Origin: Winogradskyella sp. | GTDB lineage: Bacteria; Bacteroidota; Bacteroidia; Flavobacteriales; Flavobacteriaceae | Direction: 5' to 3' | DNA: 52,563 nucleotides | Assembly: GCF_028289625.1 (NCBI RefSeq) | Contig: NZ_JANQOM010000091.1 | Location: forward strand, 1 to 52,563 | Shown here: in pieces, positions 43,100-52,563 of the stretch | Layout of the letters: the number at the start of each line of letters is the position of its first letter | Position numbering within the stretch: the stretch's first letter is position 1 | Program-made: the position numbers and the translations under genes | Notes under the pieces: generated by a model | Databases searched by the model: none | What the model saw: only the letters and a program-made list of their open reading frames with translations | Told to the model about the DNA's origin: nothing

Positions 43100-44408
43100 A
43101 AGTAATATTTAATAAGGCTAAAGCATAAATAAAACCTGGTGCAGCAATCCGCATGGCTGAGTGATTTATTGTAGCAAACCAGAAAATCAAAAATGCATAA
43201 AACAAATAGTTTCGTGTATTATTTATTCGGTAAGCTAAGGGTGTTATTAGCAATATGAGTAGCATTATGACCCCTAAAATGCCATGTTCTGAAATCATTC
43301 TACTCAACTCACTGTGTGTCGCAATAGTTTCCCCAGTAATTGCCTTACGCCGTTCTTTCATGACGCTAGCTCCAACACCAAATATAGGCTCGCTATAAAA
43401 TCCTTCCAATTCACTCTTAAAAATTTCTACTCTTCCCGCCGAGACATCTTCCTTAACTCGACCACTAGCATCTTGGTTAGAATAACGCTTGTCAATTAAT
43501 CCACTTGTTTGACTTGAACTTACAAGCCATATAACTGAAGACGCAAAAAGTAACATCACAAAATATAAACTAATCCTTCTTTTGCTTTTTAAACTTGTCT
43601 TTAGATAAAATATACCTAAAAAGCCGATAATCATCAATATTGCAGTTAAAACTCCCCCACGACTAAAGGTTATAATGGCGCGATAACTTATGAGGCCAAA
43701 TAAAAGAATGTTAATGCCTTTTATCACCGTACTCTTAGAACTCAGGAAAAAATTAACACAAAACACAAACATTCCCAATCCTAGAACAGTAGAAACCTGA
43801 TTGGGTCCAAATCCACCTGAAGCTGCAAAATTTGATTGTGTCCCTTTAAATATTTCTTCCAATCTCACAGTATAGAGAAATAGATACGTTGTAAGACTAA
43901 TTATTGGTAAACCGAGATGAAGAATTACACTTTTTAGCTGGGGATGGTTTAGTCTCTTATTAAAACAATATAATGCCGATATCCCTAAACAGGCCGGACC
44001 ACTTAATACAAAGGCAACATTTTTCCTGAGATTAGCGTCAATACCAGTATTTAATGAGGCCACTAAAATGGATGGTATTAATAAAAATAAAAAAATCATA
44101 TATGGATATGACCTATTGGATAAGCCATTGTAGGTCATTCCGATTACCATAAACAAAATTACCAAATACTTGGAAGACTCATAGAATACTCCTGCTCCGG
44201 TCATTCTAAACAATACTTCAACTCCGACAATGTAAGCACTAGCCTGTAAAATTGTAGTCGTCTTATCGCTTTGAGCAGCATTAAAAATTGATATCAAGAA
44301 ATAAGCGATGACCCCAAAATAAAACAAACGTGGAAAAAAGTCTAGATTATATAATAAGAGTCCTAGAATTATATGAATGGTAATTTTATGAATATAGCTT
44401 AGATTCAA
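43053..44408 (-). CDS. Wzy/O-antigen ligase-type membrane protein
   Basis: A 451-residue protein with about 11-12 membrane segments and one large periplasmic loop (about 290-375) with RVEIFKSELEGFY and GVGASVMKERR followed by HSELSRMISEHGILG, the pattern of O-antigen polymerases and ligases. It should join repeat units on the outer face of the inner membrane. Polymerase and ligase cannot be separated by sequence. Start TTG. The glycosyltransferase behind it overlaps it. Confidence 0.8.
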   Translation of the reverse strand: MNLSYIHKITIHIILGLLLYNLDFFPRLFYFGVIAYFLISIFNAAQSDKTTTILQASAYIVGVEVLFRMTGAGVFYESSKYLVILFMVIGMTYNGLSNRSYPYMIFLFLLIPSILVASLNTGIDANLRKNVAFVLSGPACLGISALYCFNKRLNHPQLKSVILHLGLPIISLTTYLFLYTVRLEEIFKGTQSNFAASGGFGPNQVSTVLGLGMFVFCVNFFLSSKSTVIKGINILLFGLISYRAIITFSRGGVLTAILMIIGFLGIFYLKTSLKSKRRISLYFVMLLFASSVIWLVSSSQTSGLIDKRYSNQDASGRVKEDVSAGRVEIFKSELEGFYSEPIFGVGASVMKERRKAITGETIATHSELSRMISEHGILGVIMLLILLITPLAYRINNTRNYLFYAFLIFWFATINHSAMRIAAPGFIYALALLNITYEKRPLHRKRVIRQG

Positions 44409-44420
44409 AATGCTAGACTG

Positions 44421-45500
44421 TTATAAGGATTTATAAATTTCTAATACTTCATTAAGAATTGCCTCTTCAGAGTATTCCTTGATGACTTTCTGATTAAATG
44501 CCTTAGCACAAGATAATCTATAATCTTTATCATTGATATAGCTTTCTAACCCTTTTACAAACTGACTAACATTGCCTGAGTCTACCAATATGCCATATGT
44601 ACTGTTTTTAATAAGTTCCCCACAGTTTCCAACATTGGTTGTTATTACTGCTAATTCTGAAAACCCATATTCTAATATTGCTAAAGGTAAACCTTCAGAT
44701 TTTGAGGATAGCGCACCGATTTGGCATTGTTTCATAATATTTAAAACATCAGATTTACTATTGTAGAAATAAACGGAATTCTGCAACCCAAGATTGTCGA
44801 CCAATTTAAAAAATTCACTAGAATACGCATCCTTAAAATCTTTACCTACGCAATGCAAGGACCATTCGGGATAATCTTGATGAATCTGTTTAAAAGCCTT
44901 TAAAAGTAGTGGATGATCTTTTTGTCGACGCAGATTTGCTAGGCATAAAATACGTTTTCCATTCGTGCCTTTTAATATAGTCTTATTGGTGTTAGCTCTA
45001 GTTAGAACTGAAAAATTCTTTATAAAAGTTACACTTTTACACTTCAATTCTTTTTCTGACCAACGTTTTAATTTTTCATTTACGCTAAAAATAAAAGCAA
45101 ACCATCGTGAGAAAACTCGTAACATACGTTTTGGTCGATCTTCTAATAATTCGCTATTGCCATAATGATCATGCCAAATAATTTTAACCTTTGGCACAAA
45201 GATTTTCACTAAAATTGAAATGAAATACGATGTTGCATGAGCGTGAATGATATCTATTTTATTTTGCTTTACAAATTGTTTTAATTTTAAAATTGCTTGA
45301 AAATCAAATGTTGATCTCCTCTTTAAATACATATAGCCCACCTTATCATGTATGGATTGTCGTAAGGGTCCCTCGTCTCTCGTTGTACACAGGAAAGAGG
45401 TAACGCCTAACTTGATTAAACCATTGGCGTAATTTACAGCCAATCGTTCGGCTCCGCCAGCCTGTAAAGTATCTATTATTTGCATCACCCTCAATGTCAT
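44421..45500 (-). CDS. Family 4 glycosyltransferase
   Basis: 359 residues. N-terminal MQIIDTLQAGGAERLAVNYANGL and C-terminal SKSEGLPLAILEYGFSEL are the donor and acceptor motifs of GT4. Retaining transferase acting in the cytoplasm on the repeat unit. The ATG overlaps the previous gene's stop by 4 nt (45497-45500). Confidence 0.88.
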   Translation of the reverse strand: MTLRVMQIIDTLQAGGAERLAVNYANGLIKLGVTSFLCTTRDEGPLRQSIHDKVGYMYLKRRSTFDFQAILKLKQFVKQNKIDIIHAHATSYFISILVKIFVPKVKIIWHDHYGNSELLEDRPKRMLRVFSRWFAFIFSVNEKLKRWSEKELKCKSVTFIKNFSVLTRANTNKTILKGTNGKRILCLANLRRQKDHPLLLKAFKQIHQDYPEWSLHCVGKDFKDAYSSEFFKLVDNLGLQNSVYFYNSKSDVLNIMKQCQIGALSSKSEGLPLAILEYGFSELAVITTNVGNCGELIKNSTYGILVDSGNVSQFVKGLESYINDKDYRLSCAKAFNQKVIKEYSEEAILNEVLEIYKSL

Positions 45501-46633
45501 ACTTCTAATACTTGTCTCACACCTTCTTCAAAAGAATCTAGTGTAAATTGTTGTGCCCAATTCTGAGCTTTAAAAGCAACTGAATTTAGATGAGAATTGC
45601 CTCTTTTCAATTCTTCTTCTATTTTGGCCACAGCACTATTCAATTCAGATGCTATTAAAATACCTCTTTTCCCGTTATCTAACATCCAGGGGATACATGA
45701 AACCGCTGTTGCGACAGGGATTACTCCGAAGAACATGCCTTCTGCTAAAGCTTTGGGCCAGCCCTCACTCTTAGATGGAAGAATTGTAAAGTGTGCTTTT
45801 TTTATTTCTTCTTTAATATCATTAAACGGTTTATTACCGTGTAAAAAAATAGCCGATGTCAATTTTTTTGATGTTATATAGTCTTGCAAAGGCTGGTATA
45901 ACTTACCATATCCATACATATGTAACTCAACTTCTAGATGATTTTTAAGCAGTTGCTCAACGATTTGAATAACTAGTAAGGGTTGTTTACCTTCTACTAA
46001 TGCGCCTAGGTAAATGAATTTTAAAGCTGAACTATAATCCTTATTGAGAAAATCAATTTTGTCAACTTCATTAAATGAGGCTGTAAAAAACGGCAAAACA
46101 TTGTGTGATTGTTTTTGCCATTCACCATAAACCAGCACCTTCATGTTTTTTGATAGTGATGTATTACTAAATAGCCATTTTTGGAACCTATAACCAAACG
46201 GTTGTCTGCTCTTCGGATCCCAATTTCCAGCATACTTTACCGTCTTTTTTTTGGATGGAAAGAAGATTTGTAAGACACTAGCAATGGCTGCAACATTACT
46301 TGGTGACCTAAAATGAAGATGATTAGACTTGCGCATCGCCGAAATCATTTTTAAAGCGATAGCAGGCAATTTTATTCCTAATTTAAAAAGGTTAGTTATA
46401 GATTTTATATTAAAATGCGGAATAGACTTAAACTCAATATTGTGGTGTAAATACGCTAAATCAATCGCCTCAATAACATTGTCATCAGATTTTGGCGCAA
46501 CGATAATGACTTTATCAAAATAACGCGTCCAAATATTTATTTCTTTAACATATGGACCATAACCATAAAATTTTCCGTCTTTATTTTTATGCTCTACAAG
46601 TGTGAAAATTGCTATGGTTCTAATTTGTTTCAA
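45497..46633 (-). CDS. Family 4-like glycosyltransferase
   Basis: 378 residues, GT-B fold. C-domain motifs FIYLGALVEGKQPLLVIQIV and LPSKSEGWPKALAEGMFFG. The sequence begins at TTG. The N-domain region (HLHFRSPSNVAAIAS) resembles transferases of surface polysaccharide loci. Donor unknown. Confidence 0.85.
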   Translation of the reverse strand: MKQIRTIAIFTLVEHKNKDGKFYGYGPYVKEINIWTRYFDKVIIVAPKSDDNVIEAIDLAYLHHNIEFKSIPHFNIKSITNLFKLGIKLPAIALKMISAMRKSNHLHFRSPSNVAAIASVLQIFFPSKKKTVKYAGNWDPKSRQPFGYRFQKWLFSNTSLSKNMKVLVYGEWQKQSHNVLPFFTASFNEVDKIDFLNKDYSSALKFIYLGALVEGKQPLLVIQIVEQLLKNHLEVELHMYGYGKLYQPLQDYITSKKLTSAIFLHGNKPFNDIKEEIKKAHFTILPSKSEGWPKALAEGMFFGVIPVATAVSCIPWMLDNGKRGILIASELNSAVAKIEEELKRGNSHLNSVAFKAQNWAQQFTLDSFEEGVRQVLEV

Positions 46634-46640
46634 ATGATGA

Positions 46641-47792
46641 TTACTTTATAATAGACTCGTAAAAATTTAAATTTTGTAAAGTAATGGTCTGGTTATTAAA
46701 ATTCTTCATTACAAATTTATAGCCCTCAAAAGCGATTTTTTCACTTTCTGACTTATTATTAAGTGCCCAAATAATTTTATCTGCAATATCCTCAGGATTA
46801 TAAGGGTTACATAGTAAACCTGTTTTGCCATGGGTAATTGTTTCTGGACCTGGACCCTTGTCTGAAAAAATTACTAACCGTTGCATGGCCATAGCTTCAG
46901 GTGCCACTAAACCTTGAGTTTCCATCAGTGAAGGAAATATACAAATCTGAGCTTTCGCATAGGCTTTTGCTAACTTAGCTAAAGGAACGACTCCCATAAA
47001 TTTAATCTGTCTTTCATCCAAACTTTGCGGCTTCATAATATCATGCTTCACATAATCAATGTATGACCTTCCATCTTTTAATTTCCAATCTCTACCGTAG
47101 AGATACAATTTTACATTAGGATTGTACTTTAATACCTTTGGCATGGCTTTAACTAATTGCCCTACCCCTTTCTTTTCGCAAACGGTTCCAGCAAATAGGA
47201 GTGAATGGTTTTCAATTTCCACATTCGTTTTTGGCTGAAACACATCAAGGTTAACAGCGTTTTTAATGGTTACAACTAGCTTATTATCATAGCTCAGATA
47301 TTGCTCTGTGTGCGTTTTTACATAATCTGAAACTGCTATGAAGGCATCTGCTTTTTTAAAAGATCTTTTTTCTTGAAATCCTTTCCACTTATTAATACCT
47401 CGTTCTTCAGATTCTGCAAAAAAATGGTGGCCACCGTGTAACCGAATTATATATTTAATGTTTTTTAGTTTTCTGGTGAATGCTAATCCTAGTTCTGACG
47501 ATTCAACTATATCAATAGGTGAGTTGGCATTAATCTTCTTAATTTTGTTATTAATGCTATTCGTATTAAAAAACCAAGTAAGGCCTTTTATACGTTTCGG
47601 TTTTAAACGATAAACTGTTACGCCTAAATCATGTTCAACCTCGTTTTGCAAGGTATAATTATTAATTCCTACTACCGAAACCTCGTGCCCTTTTTCTACA
47701 AGCTGCCTTGAAAATGTTTTAACAAAGGTACCAATCCCACCATGTGAAAATCCAGTTTTGGGATACTCGTGTGTTATAAAACAAATATGCAT
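46641..47792 (-). CDS. Family 4 glycosyltransferase
   Basis: 383 residues. N-terminal ITHEYPKTGFSHGGIGTFVK with the glycine-rich loop; C-domain AGTVCEKKGVGQLVKAMP and FPSLMETQGLVAPEAMAMQ. A canonical GT4 that likely transfers a hexose. The stop-start junction with the gene at 47792 shares one base. Confidence 0.9.
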   Translation of the reverse strand: MHICFITHEYPKTGFSHGGIGTFVKTFSRQLVEKGHEVSVVGINNYTLQNEVEHDLGVTVYRLKPKRIKGLTWFFNTNSINNKIKKINANSPIDIVESSELGLAFTRKLKNIKYIIRLHGGHHFFAESEERGINKWKGFQEKRSFKKADAFIAVSDYVKTHTEQYLSYDNKLVVTIKNAVNLDVFQPKTNVEIENHSLLFAGTVCEKKGVGQLVKAMPKVLKYNPNVKLYLYGRDWKLKDGRSYIDYVKHDIMKPQSLDERQIKFMGVVPLAKLAKAYAKAQICIFPSLMETQGLVAPEAMAMQRLVIFSDKGPGPETITHGKTGLLCNPYNPEDIADKIIWALNNKSESEKIAFEGYKFVMKNFNNQTITLQNLNFYESIIK

Positions 47793-49177
47793 TATTCAAT
47801 AGTTTTAGCTATATTTTTAGAGCTCTGATCTAATGGATGTAAAACGACCTTTTCCATCCATATCTTTTTGTCCTTGGCAACACTATTCGGATTCTTTAGA
47901 ACCATGGACACAACGGTATCTATATCGGATTTACTATTTATCCAACCCACTGCATCTAAGCCAGCCATACTTCTAAAATGCTGAAAATTATAAATAATTT
48001 TAGTACTCCATTCAGATTCTTTAGATGGGTTATAATTAAGATATAAACATGGTTTACCATGGGTTGTAAAATCATGTGCCATAGTACTTCCTAAATTAAT
48101 AACTAATGCACAATGACGCACTAAATTTACCTGCATATCGATATCATCATACATCGGAAAAAAACCTTCCCAACCAGTTTGAGCTTGGGCATTCCAAATT
48201 GGATTTATGGAAACTACAACGTCTTTATGCTTTTTTAAAACCTCATCATATCTATCAGAAAAATCTACAGGACAACGTCTAAAGATGACTTGGATGTTAT
48301 CCTTCATTCTATTTAAGGAGTCTAATACATGGTCCAAAAATAACTGATCATGTGGGGAGGTCGTCATATCATCGCCACTGAAACAAATCCATGTTTTGTT
48401 GACGTTTAGCTGATACTTTGAGGCAAATTCTGATCGCTCTATAATTCTGCTTTTATCCAGATAAAATTCAAATTGTGGTGTTCCTACTAATAGCACATTG
48501 CTCTGAGGTATTTCTGGATAATAGGCTTTCATTTCGTCCTGCATCCATTCTGACCAAACCAAGTAGTTATCTGTCTTTACTGCCAATCGTGCTTTTGATA
48601 GGTTATCCCATGAAAAAATAGCTGTATAGGTCCTAATATTTAAGGTTTTGGCTGCCAAACATATAGGCATTAGTCCTGGCACACGCTGATGAGTAATAAA
48701 AATAGATGTTGGCTCGAGTAACTCTAAATCTTTGATATATTTCTGAATGAGACTTTTTGAAATATTGTTTCTGCTTTTAGATTCAAACTTTAAAATTTTT
48801 TGATAGTTATTTGAAATAAGCTTACCCAATAACTCCGCTAATCGATACAATAGCTTAACCTTGACACTATAGTTTGGACGCCTCCAATTGGTCATTATGG
48901 TATCGTTTTTCATCAATTTACTATTATGTACCAAGCGCGCATAGGTGGTTGCTTCTCTATACAGTCTAGTTCTAAAATTCTCGGGCTTAAATTGAAGATG
49001 CTTATACCCGAACTTTATATTGTGAAGTTGCACTACATTTTCAAAAGCATCTTTTGGCAAAGGAGACCAAATGGTAATTTTACAGTTGTTTTTTAAATGC
49101 TTAATAATATCAGAGTACAAGTAATTTTTTATGCCGACACCATCTGGAACCAAAAATAAAACGTGCTTTTTAGGCAT
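47792..49177 (-). CDS. Uncharacterised GT-B-like transferase
   Basis: 461 residues from the ATG at 49177, which overlaps the neuC stop by 8 nt. N-terminal HVLFLVPDGVGIKNYLYSDI and C-terminal LVINLGSTMAHDFTTHGKPCLYLNYNP (family-like HGKP motif) indicate a GT-B fold related to UDP-GlcNAc 2-epimerase or CDP-glycerol transferases. Placed directly after neuC, it is a good candidate for the step that attaches the nonulosonate, but the sequence has no classical sialyltransferase motif. Inference only. Confidence 0.65.
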   Translation of the reverse strand: MPKKHVLFLVPDGVGIKNYLYSDIIKHLKNNCKITIWSPLPKDAFENVVQLHNIKFGYKHLQFKPENFRTRLYREATTYARLVHNSKLMKNDTIMTNWRRPNYSVKVKLLYRLAELLGKLISNNYQKILKFESKSRNNISKSLIQKYIKDLELLEPTSIFITHQRVPGLMPICLAAKTLNIRTYTAIFSWDNLSKARLAVKTDNYLVWSEWMQDEMKAYYPEIPQSNVLLVGTPQFEFYLDKSRIIERSEFASKYQLNVNKTWICFSGDDMTTSPHDQLFLDHVLDSLNRMKDNIQVIFRRCPVDFSDRYDEVLKKHKDVVVSINPIWNAQAQTGWEGFFPMYDDIDMQVNLVRHCALVINLGSTMAHDFTTHGKPCLYLNYNPSKESEWSTKIIYNFQHFRSMAGLDAVGWINSKSDIDTVVSMVLKNPNSVAKDKKIWMEKVVLHPLDQSSKNIAKTIE

Positions 49178-50300
49178 CTTTAAATTGCTTTTGATGGTTA
49201 ACATTCCATATCGTACTCGATTCTAGACTTTCTATAAATAGCGCCGCGCTATTTCCATTTCCAAAAGTTTTACTCTTATCTAAAGTAAGTGTTTCAGCAG
49301 TTTTAATAGCCTCGCTAATATCCTTTTTCTCACATGAAATATTTATAATTTCTGAACCAATTACCCTATTCATTTGGCGATTACCAATATTTATAGTGGG
49401 TATGCCATAATATGGCGCTTCTCGCACACCTGCACTACTATTTCCAATTATAAATTCCGAGTTTTTCAAAAGCGTCAAGAAATATTCAAACCGTATCGAG
49501 GGGAATATTTTAAATCTTGAGTTTGTATTTAGTTTTTGAAAGGCCTTAAGAATACGTTTACTGCCTAAGTCATTATTAGGATAAATGACCACATAATTTT
49601 TTCCACTTTGAATAAGGCTTTCCACCAATTTAGTGGCATTCTCATAAATAGAGTCTAGCTCTGTAGTGACAGGATGGTACATTACTAAGGCAAAGCTCTC
49701 ATAAGGTATTTCGTAATACTCTTTTACCTCAGCTAAATCTGGTAATTTATCTGAAAACATAATATCCACATCTGGTGAACCAATCGTATAAATGGTAGCT
49801 TCCAATTCACCCATTTGAATTAAGCGTTTCTTAGCTTCATCATTTGAGGTATAATGCAGATGACTTAATTTAGAAACTGAATGTCTAATAAGTTCGTCAA
49901 TAGTTCCTGAGAGCTCACCACCTTCTATATGCGCGACAAGAATATTATTAAGGCTTCCGACTATCGCTCCGGCTAAAGCTTCTACGCGATCACCATGCAC
50001 AACTATTAAATCTGGATTAATAGATTTAACATAGGCTGAGAATCCATTAATCGTTTTAGCCAAGGTTAAATCCATTGTTGCTTCGTCTGTATGATTATGA
50101 AATGTCTCAACATGTTGAAATCCACAACGCTCCACCTCTATTAAAGTATAGCCATACTCGTCCATTAAGTGCATACCAGTGACAAAAATAAAAGGCTCAA
50201 ATTCCGTATGCTTTTCCAAACTTTGGATTAAGGCTTTTATCTTCCCAAAATCGGCACGTGTCCCGGTTAAAAAAACTATGTTGCGCTTTTTGTTATTCAA
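49170..50300 (-). CDS. neuC: UDP-N-acetylglucosamine 2-epimerase (hydrolysing)
   Basis: 376 residues. N-terminal [59 protein letters not shown], all typical of hydrolysing NeuC/LegG epimerases. The enzyme yields ManNAc (or the diacetamido analogue) for the next enzyme NeuB. Start TTG overlapping neuB by 8 nt. Whether the product leads to sialic or legionaminic acid is undetermined. Confidence 0.9.
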   Translation of the reverse strand: MNNKKRNIVFLTGTRADFGKIKALIQSLEKHTEFEPFIFVTGMHLMDEYGYTLIEVERCGFQHVETFHNHTDEATMDLTLAKTINGFSAYVKSINPDLIVVHGDRVEALAGAIVGSLNNILVAHIEGGELSGTIDELIRHSVSKLSHLHYTSNDEAKKRLIQMGELEATIYTIGSPDVDIMFSDKLPDLAEVKEYYEIPYESFALVMYHPVTTELDSIYENATKLVESLIQSGKNYVVIYPNNDLGSKRILKAFQKLNTNSRFKIFPSIRFEYFLTLLKNSEFIIGNSSAGVREAPYYGIPTINIGNRQMNRVIGSEIINISCEKKDISEAIKTAETLTLDKSKTFGNGNSAALFIESLESSTIWNVNHQKQFKDA

Positions 50301-51336
50301 AATCCGTATAGTCTAAATGTTCCCCTTCAGGAATATGGCGTAATGCTGTTTTTCCTAAAAGGTTATTATAATGTTCTGCTAATATCTTACCTGTTCCGGG
50401 TCGCTTTACCCAAATATTATCTTTTGAAAGTAATTCTCCCTTTTTTATATCCGTGATGGAACATACGGTTGCAAAAGCAAAATCTATGGTGACTTGCTCT
50501 TCTTTAGCGGGTGCTTTGGTACCACCACGCATGGACCAAATTTCACGGCTCCCATTTATAAGTTCAGTACAGGCATCTTCATCCATACTGCATACAATAT
50601 CTGGACCTTGTCTATTCATATGGTCAGTAAAGTGGCGTTCTAAAATTGAAGCACCTAGGGCCACAGCACCTAGACATGCATTGTTATTTAATGTATGGTC
50701 ACTGAGACCAAATACATGATCTGGAAAAGCCTTGTGCAATTCCATCATTGCTCCATAACGCACTAAGTGTGAAGGTGTAGGATATAAATTTGTAGTGTGT
50801 AATAATGCAACAGGGGTTTGATGTTTTTTAAATATGTCCACGGCTTTACTAACACTTTCAATGGTGTTCATACCTGTACTCATTATTACTGGTTTACCGA
50901 ACTTTGCAATATGTTCTAACAAAGGGTAATTATTGCATTCACCAGAACCTATTTTATAAGCAGGTACATCAAATTTATTGAGACGCTCTGAAGCTGCTCT
51001 TGAAAATGGTGTAGATATAAAAATCATACCCTTATCTTCTACATAATTCTTCAGTGCCAGTTCATCAGCTTCATTTAGTGCGCAACGTTCCATAATATCA
51101 TAAATGGAAACATCTGCATTACCAGGAATGACAGCCTTTGCAGCCTTGCTCATTTCATCCTCTACAATATGTGTTTGATGTTTTACCATTTCAGCACCCG
51201 CTCTTTTTGCGGCATCTACCATTTCTTTTGCAACTTGTAATGACCCTTCGTGGTTAATACCAATTTCGGCAATAACTAAAGGCGGGTAATCACGTCCTAT
51301 TTTTCGATCTGATATTTGGATGTAGGGTGCTGACAT
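50293..51336 (-). CDS. neuB: N-acetylneuraminate synthase (or related nonulosonate synthase)
   Basis: 347 residues: a TIM-barrel NeuB domain ([60 protein letters not shown]) and a C-terminal SAF (antifreeze-like) domain with [20 protein letters not shown]. It condenses ManNAc-type sugar with phosphoenolpyruvate. It could also be a legionaminate synthase. The start lies 3 bp from the sulfotransferase end. Confidence 0.92.
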   Translation of the reverse strand: MSAPYIQISDRKIGRDYPPLVIAEIGINHEGSLQVAKEMVDAAKRAGAEMVKHQTHIVEDEMSKAAKAVIPGNADVSIYDIMERCALNEADELALKNYVEDKGMIFISTPFSRAASERLNKFDVPAYKIGSGECNNYPLLEHIAKFGKPVIMSTGMNTIESVSKAVDIFKKHQTPVALLHTTNLYPTPSHLVRYGAMMELHKAFPDHVFGLSDHTLNNNACLGAVALGASILERHFTDHMNRQGPDIVCSMDEDACTELINGSREIWSMRGGTKAPAKEEQVTIDFAFATVCSITDIKKGELLSKDNIWVKRPGTGKILAEHYNNLLGKTALRHIPEGEHLDYTDFE

Positions 51337-51339
51337 TAA

Positions 51340-52143
51340 TTAAATATAATTTAATGATTTTAGACTTTCGTTCATAATTGAAGTCAGTTGGGATTTTAAC
51401 TTCTTTTCGATTTTATCTATTTTAAAGTTTGTACTCTTAATTTTAGAAAAATCATATGCACAAGGATGTTCTACATTAGCAAATTTTAATAGTCCATTGA
51501 TCTCTTTTTCTGGGTTAAGGGTAAGTGCCTCATAACTTAATGTATATTGATCTTCTTTTTCGACCGTTGTTAAAAAAGTATTTATAACAACAATTGAGGC
51601 ATTGTAATACTTTGCACATTCTAAAATAAAATGATCCTCGGTAAAAGCATTTTGATATTCCTTTACTCTAAAATATTCCTTTTTACACCAAGATCTTGAA
51701 ACCGCATAACCATTTCTATATAAATGAACATATCTTGCCTTTGGGTATAATTTCTTTATTTCAGGAAGTAAAAAGGTGATGGCTGGGCTCTTTAAAAAAA
51801 ATACTTTATCGTTTTTTAATATTTTACTATCCATCATTAACCGTAATTTGGCTCTATAAAAAGGGGTCCACTGCTCTAAACTTTTTTGAGCGGTAAGCTC
51901 AAAATTTATTAAATCTGAATATATAGGATTTTGCTTTTTCCCCTCATCATTAGCCGCCATTAAAAACCAATCGTACTGTTCTTGTTGATCTATTTGTATC
52001 CCTGGATTAGTCATTAAAATATCAACTAATAAGGTGCTACCACATCTTCCTGTACCTAATATGAATATGGGATTCTGTCTTTTATTAATAATCCGATAGA
52101 AGAAACTTCTAAATATCACCTTAATTTTATTTGAAATTTTCAT
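51340..52143 (-). CDS. Sulfotransferase-family protein
   Basis: 267 residues. The 5'-phosphosulfate loop is ILGTGRCGSTLLVDIL (about 28-43) and the 3'-phosphate site is RYVHLYRNGYAVSRSWC (about 136-152). It should transfer sulfate from PAPS to a glycan hydroxyl. Within a polysaccharide locus that makes a nonulosonate it predicts a sulfated surface glycan. The acceptor is unknown. Confidence 0.82.
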   Translation of the reverse strand: MKISNKIKVIFRSFFYRIINKRQNPIFILGTGRCGSTLLVDILMTNPGIQIDQQEQYDWFLMAANDEGKKQNPIYSDLINFELTAQKSLEQWTPFYRAKLRLMMDSKILKNDKVFFLKSPAITFLLPEIKKLYPKARYVHLYRNGYAVSRSWCKKEYFRVKEYQNAFTEDHFILECAKYYNASIVVINTFLTTVEKEDQYTLSYEALTLNPEKEINGLLKFANVEHPCAYDFSKIKSTNFKIDKIEKKLKSQLTSIMNESLKSLNYI

Positions 52144-52183
52144 TATTTTATCTGATCTGATTTAAAAGATTGAATAATTCTTT

Positions 52184-52563
52184 TCATAACAACGAATTAC
52201 CACTTGAACTAAGTAGATATTCAGCATATTTTAAATCTTCAAAAGTATCAATGTCAATCTGGGCAAATTTATGATCGACAATTAACGGAAAAGACATTTG
52301 GTCGAATATTATTCCTTTTTTTATGATATCCGCTTTAGTAATGTATATTAATCCATTTTCGAAATACAAGGGCTCTATATCTTGGCTGCGTTGACCAATG
52401 TCATAATTGAAAGGTTGAAATGTATTGTTCTTAATTTTTCCTAATTTCTTATGATACTTAGTAACCGTAAAGAGACTTTGTGAATTATTATCCATAAAAA
52501 TTTTATAAGCTTCTTCCAAAAGCAATTTTGGGCGTAAAGGGTTGGTTGGTTGCAATAAAACGA
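52184..52563 (-). CDS. neuA: CMP-nonulosonate cytidylyltransferase, C-terminal part (cut by window end)
   Basis: The frame runs out of the window: the last visible residues before the edge read VLLQPTNPLRP, a family motif from the middle of NeuA-type enzymes, so the real start lies beyond 52563. The visible part has about 126 residues and includes IVDHKFAQIDIDTFEDLKYAEYLL, the C-terminal metal-binding segment. The enzyme activates sialic or legionaminic acid with CMP. It heads the neuA-sulfotransferase-neuB-neuC series. Confidence 0.85.
   Translation of the reverse strand, partial: VLLQPTNPLRPKLLLEEAYKIFMDNNSQSLFTVTKYHKKLGKIKNNTFQPFNYDIGQRSQDIEPLYFENGLIYITKADIIKKGIIFDQMSFPLIVDHKFAQIDIDTFEDLKYAEYLLSSSGNSLL

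Overview
The window looks like a chromosomal segment of a marine-type member of the Flavobacteriaceae (Bacteroidota). The evidence is AT-rich DNA, TAnnTTTG promoter boxes with hardly any Shine-Dalgarno sequences, flavobacterial protein families (PorV-like barrel, DUF3667, DUF4105, cyclophilin-FKBP fusion, mitochondrial-type aconitase) and a gene set for monocyclic carotenoids. I cannot name the genus from sequence alone.

Layout. 1-1160: a small divergent regulatory pair (98-aa basic protein and a CI-like repressor) with two operator-like direct repeats, then tRNA-Leu(GAG). 1.3-5.0 kb: carotenoid operon 1, a CarH-type B12-binding MerR regulator followed by crtI, crtB and crtZ. 5.2-17.0 kb: thioredoxin-like lipid-anchored or membrane protein, Crp-family regulator, aconitase, S9 peptidase, and an operon of three SurA-like folding factors plus a MoxR ATPase. 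17.1-21.0 kb: SRPBCC protein, a small conserved protein and carotenoid operon 2 (crtD, cruF, crtY). Together the two carotenoid operons would convert geranylgeranyl diphosphate to a hydroxylated monocyclic carotenoid of the saproxanthin type; crtE is not in the window. 21.1-24.5 kb: TPR lipoprotein, a dual-family prolyl isomerase, an unknown protein behind a double heptamer array, and a frameshifted DUF3667 gene.

24.5-31.6 kb is the most unusual part. Eight genes, all on the minus strand and mostly lipoproteins or unknowns, are separated by imperfect palindromes of about 130-210 bp with AAC...GTT cores. The core at the 5' border of each gene is the exact complement of the core at the 3' border of the same gene (five perfect 9-10-nt pairs, one at 9/10), while the two cores inside each palindrome differ. 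That is the expected footprint of integron-style gene cassettes inserted by recombination at G/TT. No integrase is present, so this reads as an integrase-less cassette array lying directly behind recQ.

31.7-40.6 kb: conserved chromosomal genes (recQ, arabinose-5-phosphate isomerase, tatC, AhpD-like protein, lptB, pssA, PorV-like barrel, DUF4105 protein). 40.6-52.6 kb: a surface polysaccharide locus, all on the minus strand, with neuA (cut by the window end), a sulfotransferase, neuB, neuC, five glycosyltransferase-like genes, a Wzy/ligase-type membrane protein and a priming polyprenyl-phosphate sugar transferase. It should build a nonulosonate-containing (sialic or legionaminic acid type), possibly sulfated, glycan.
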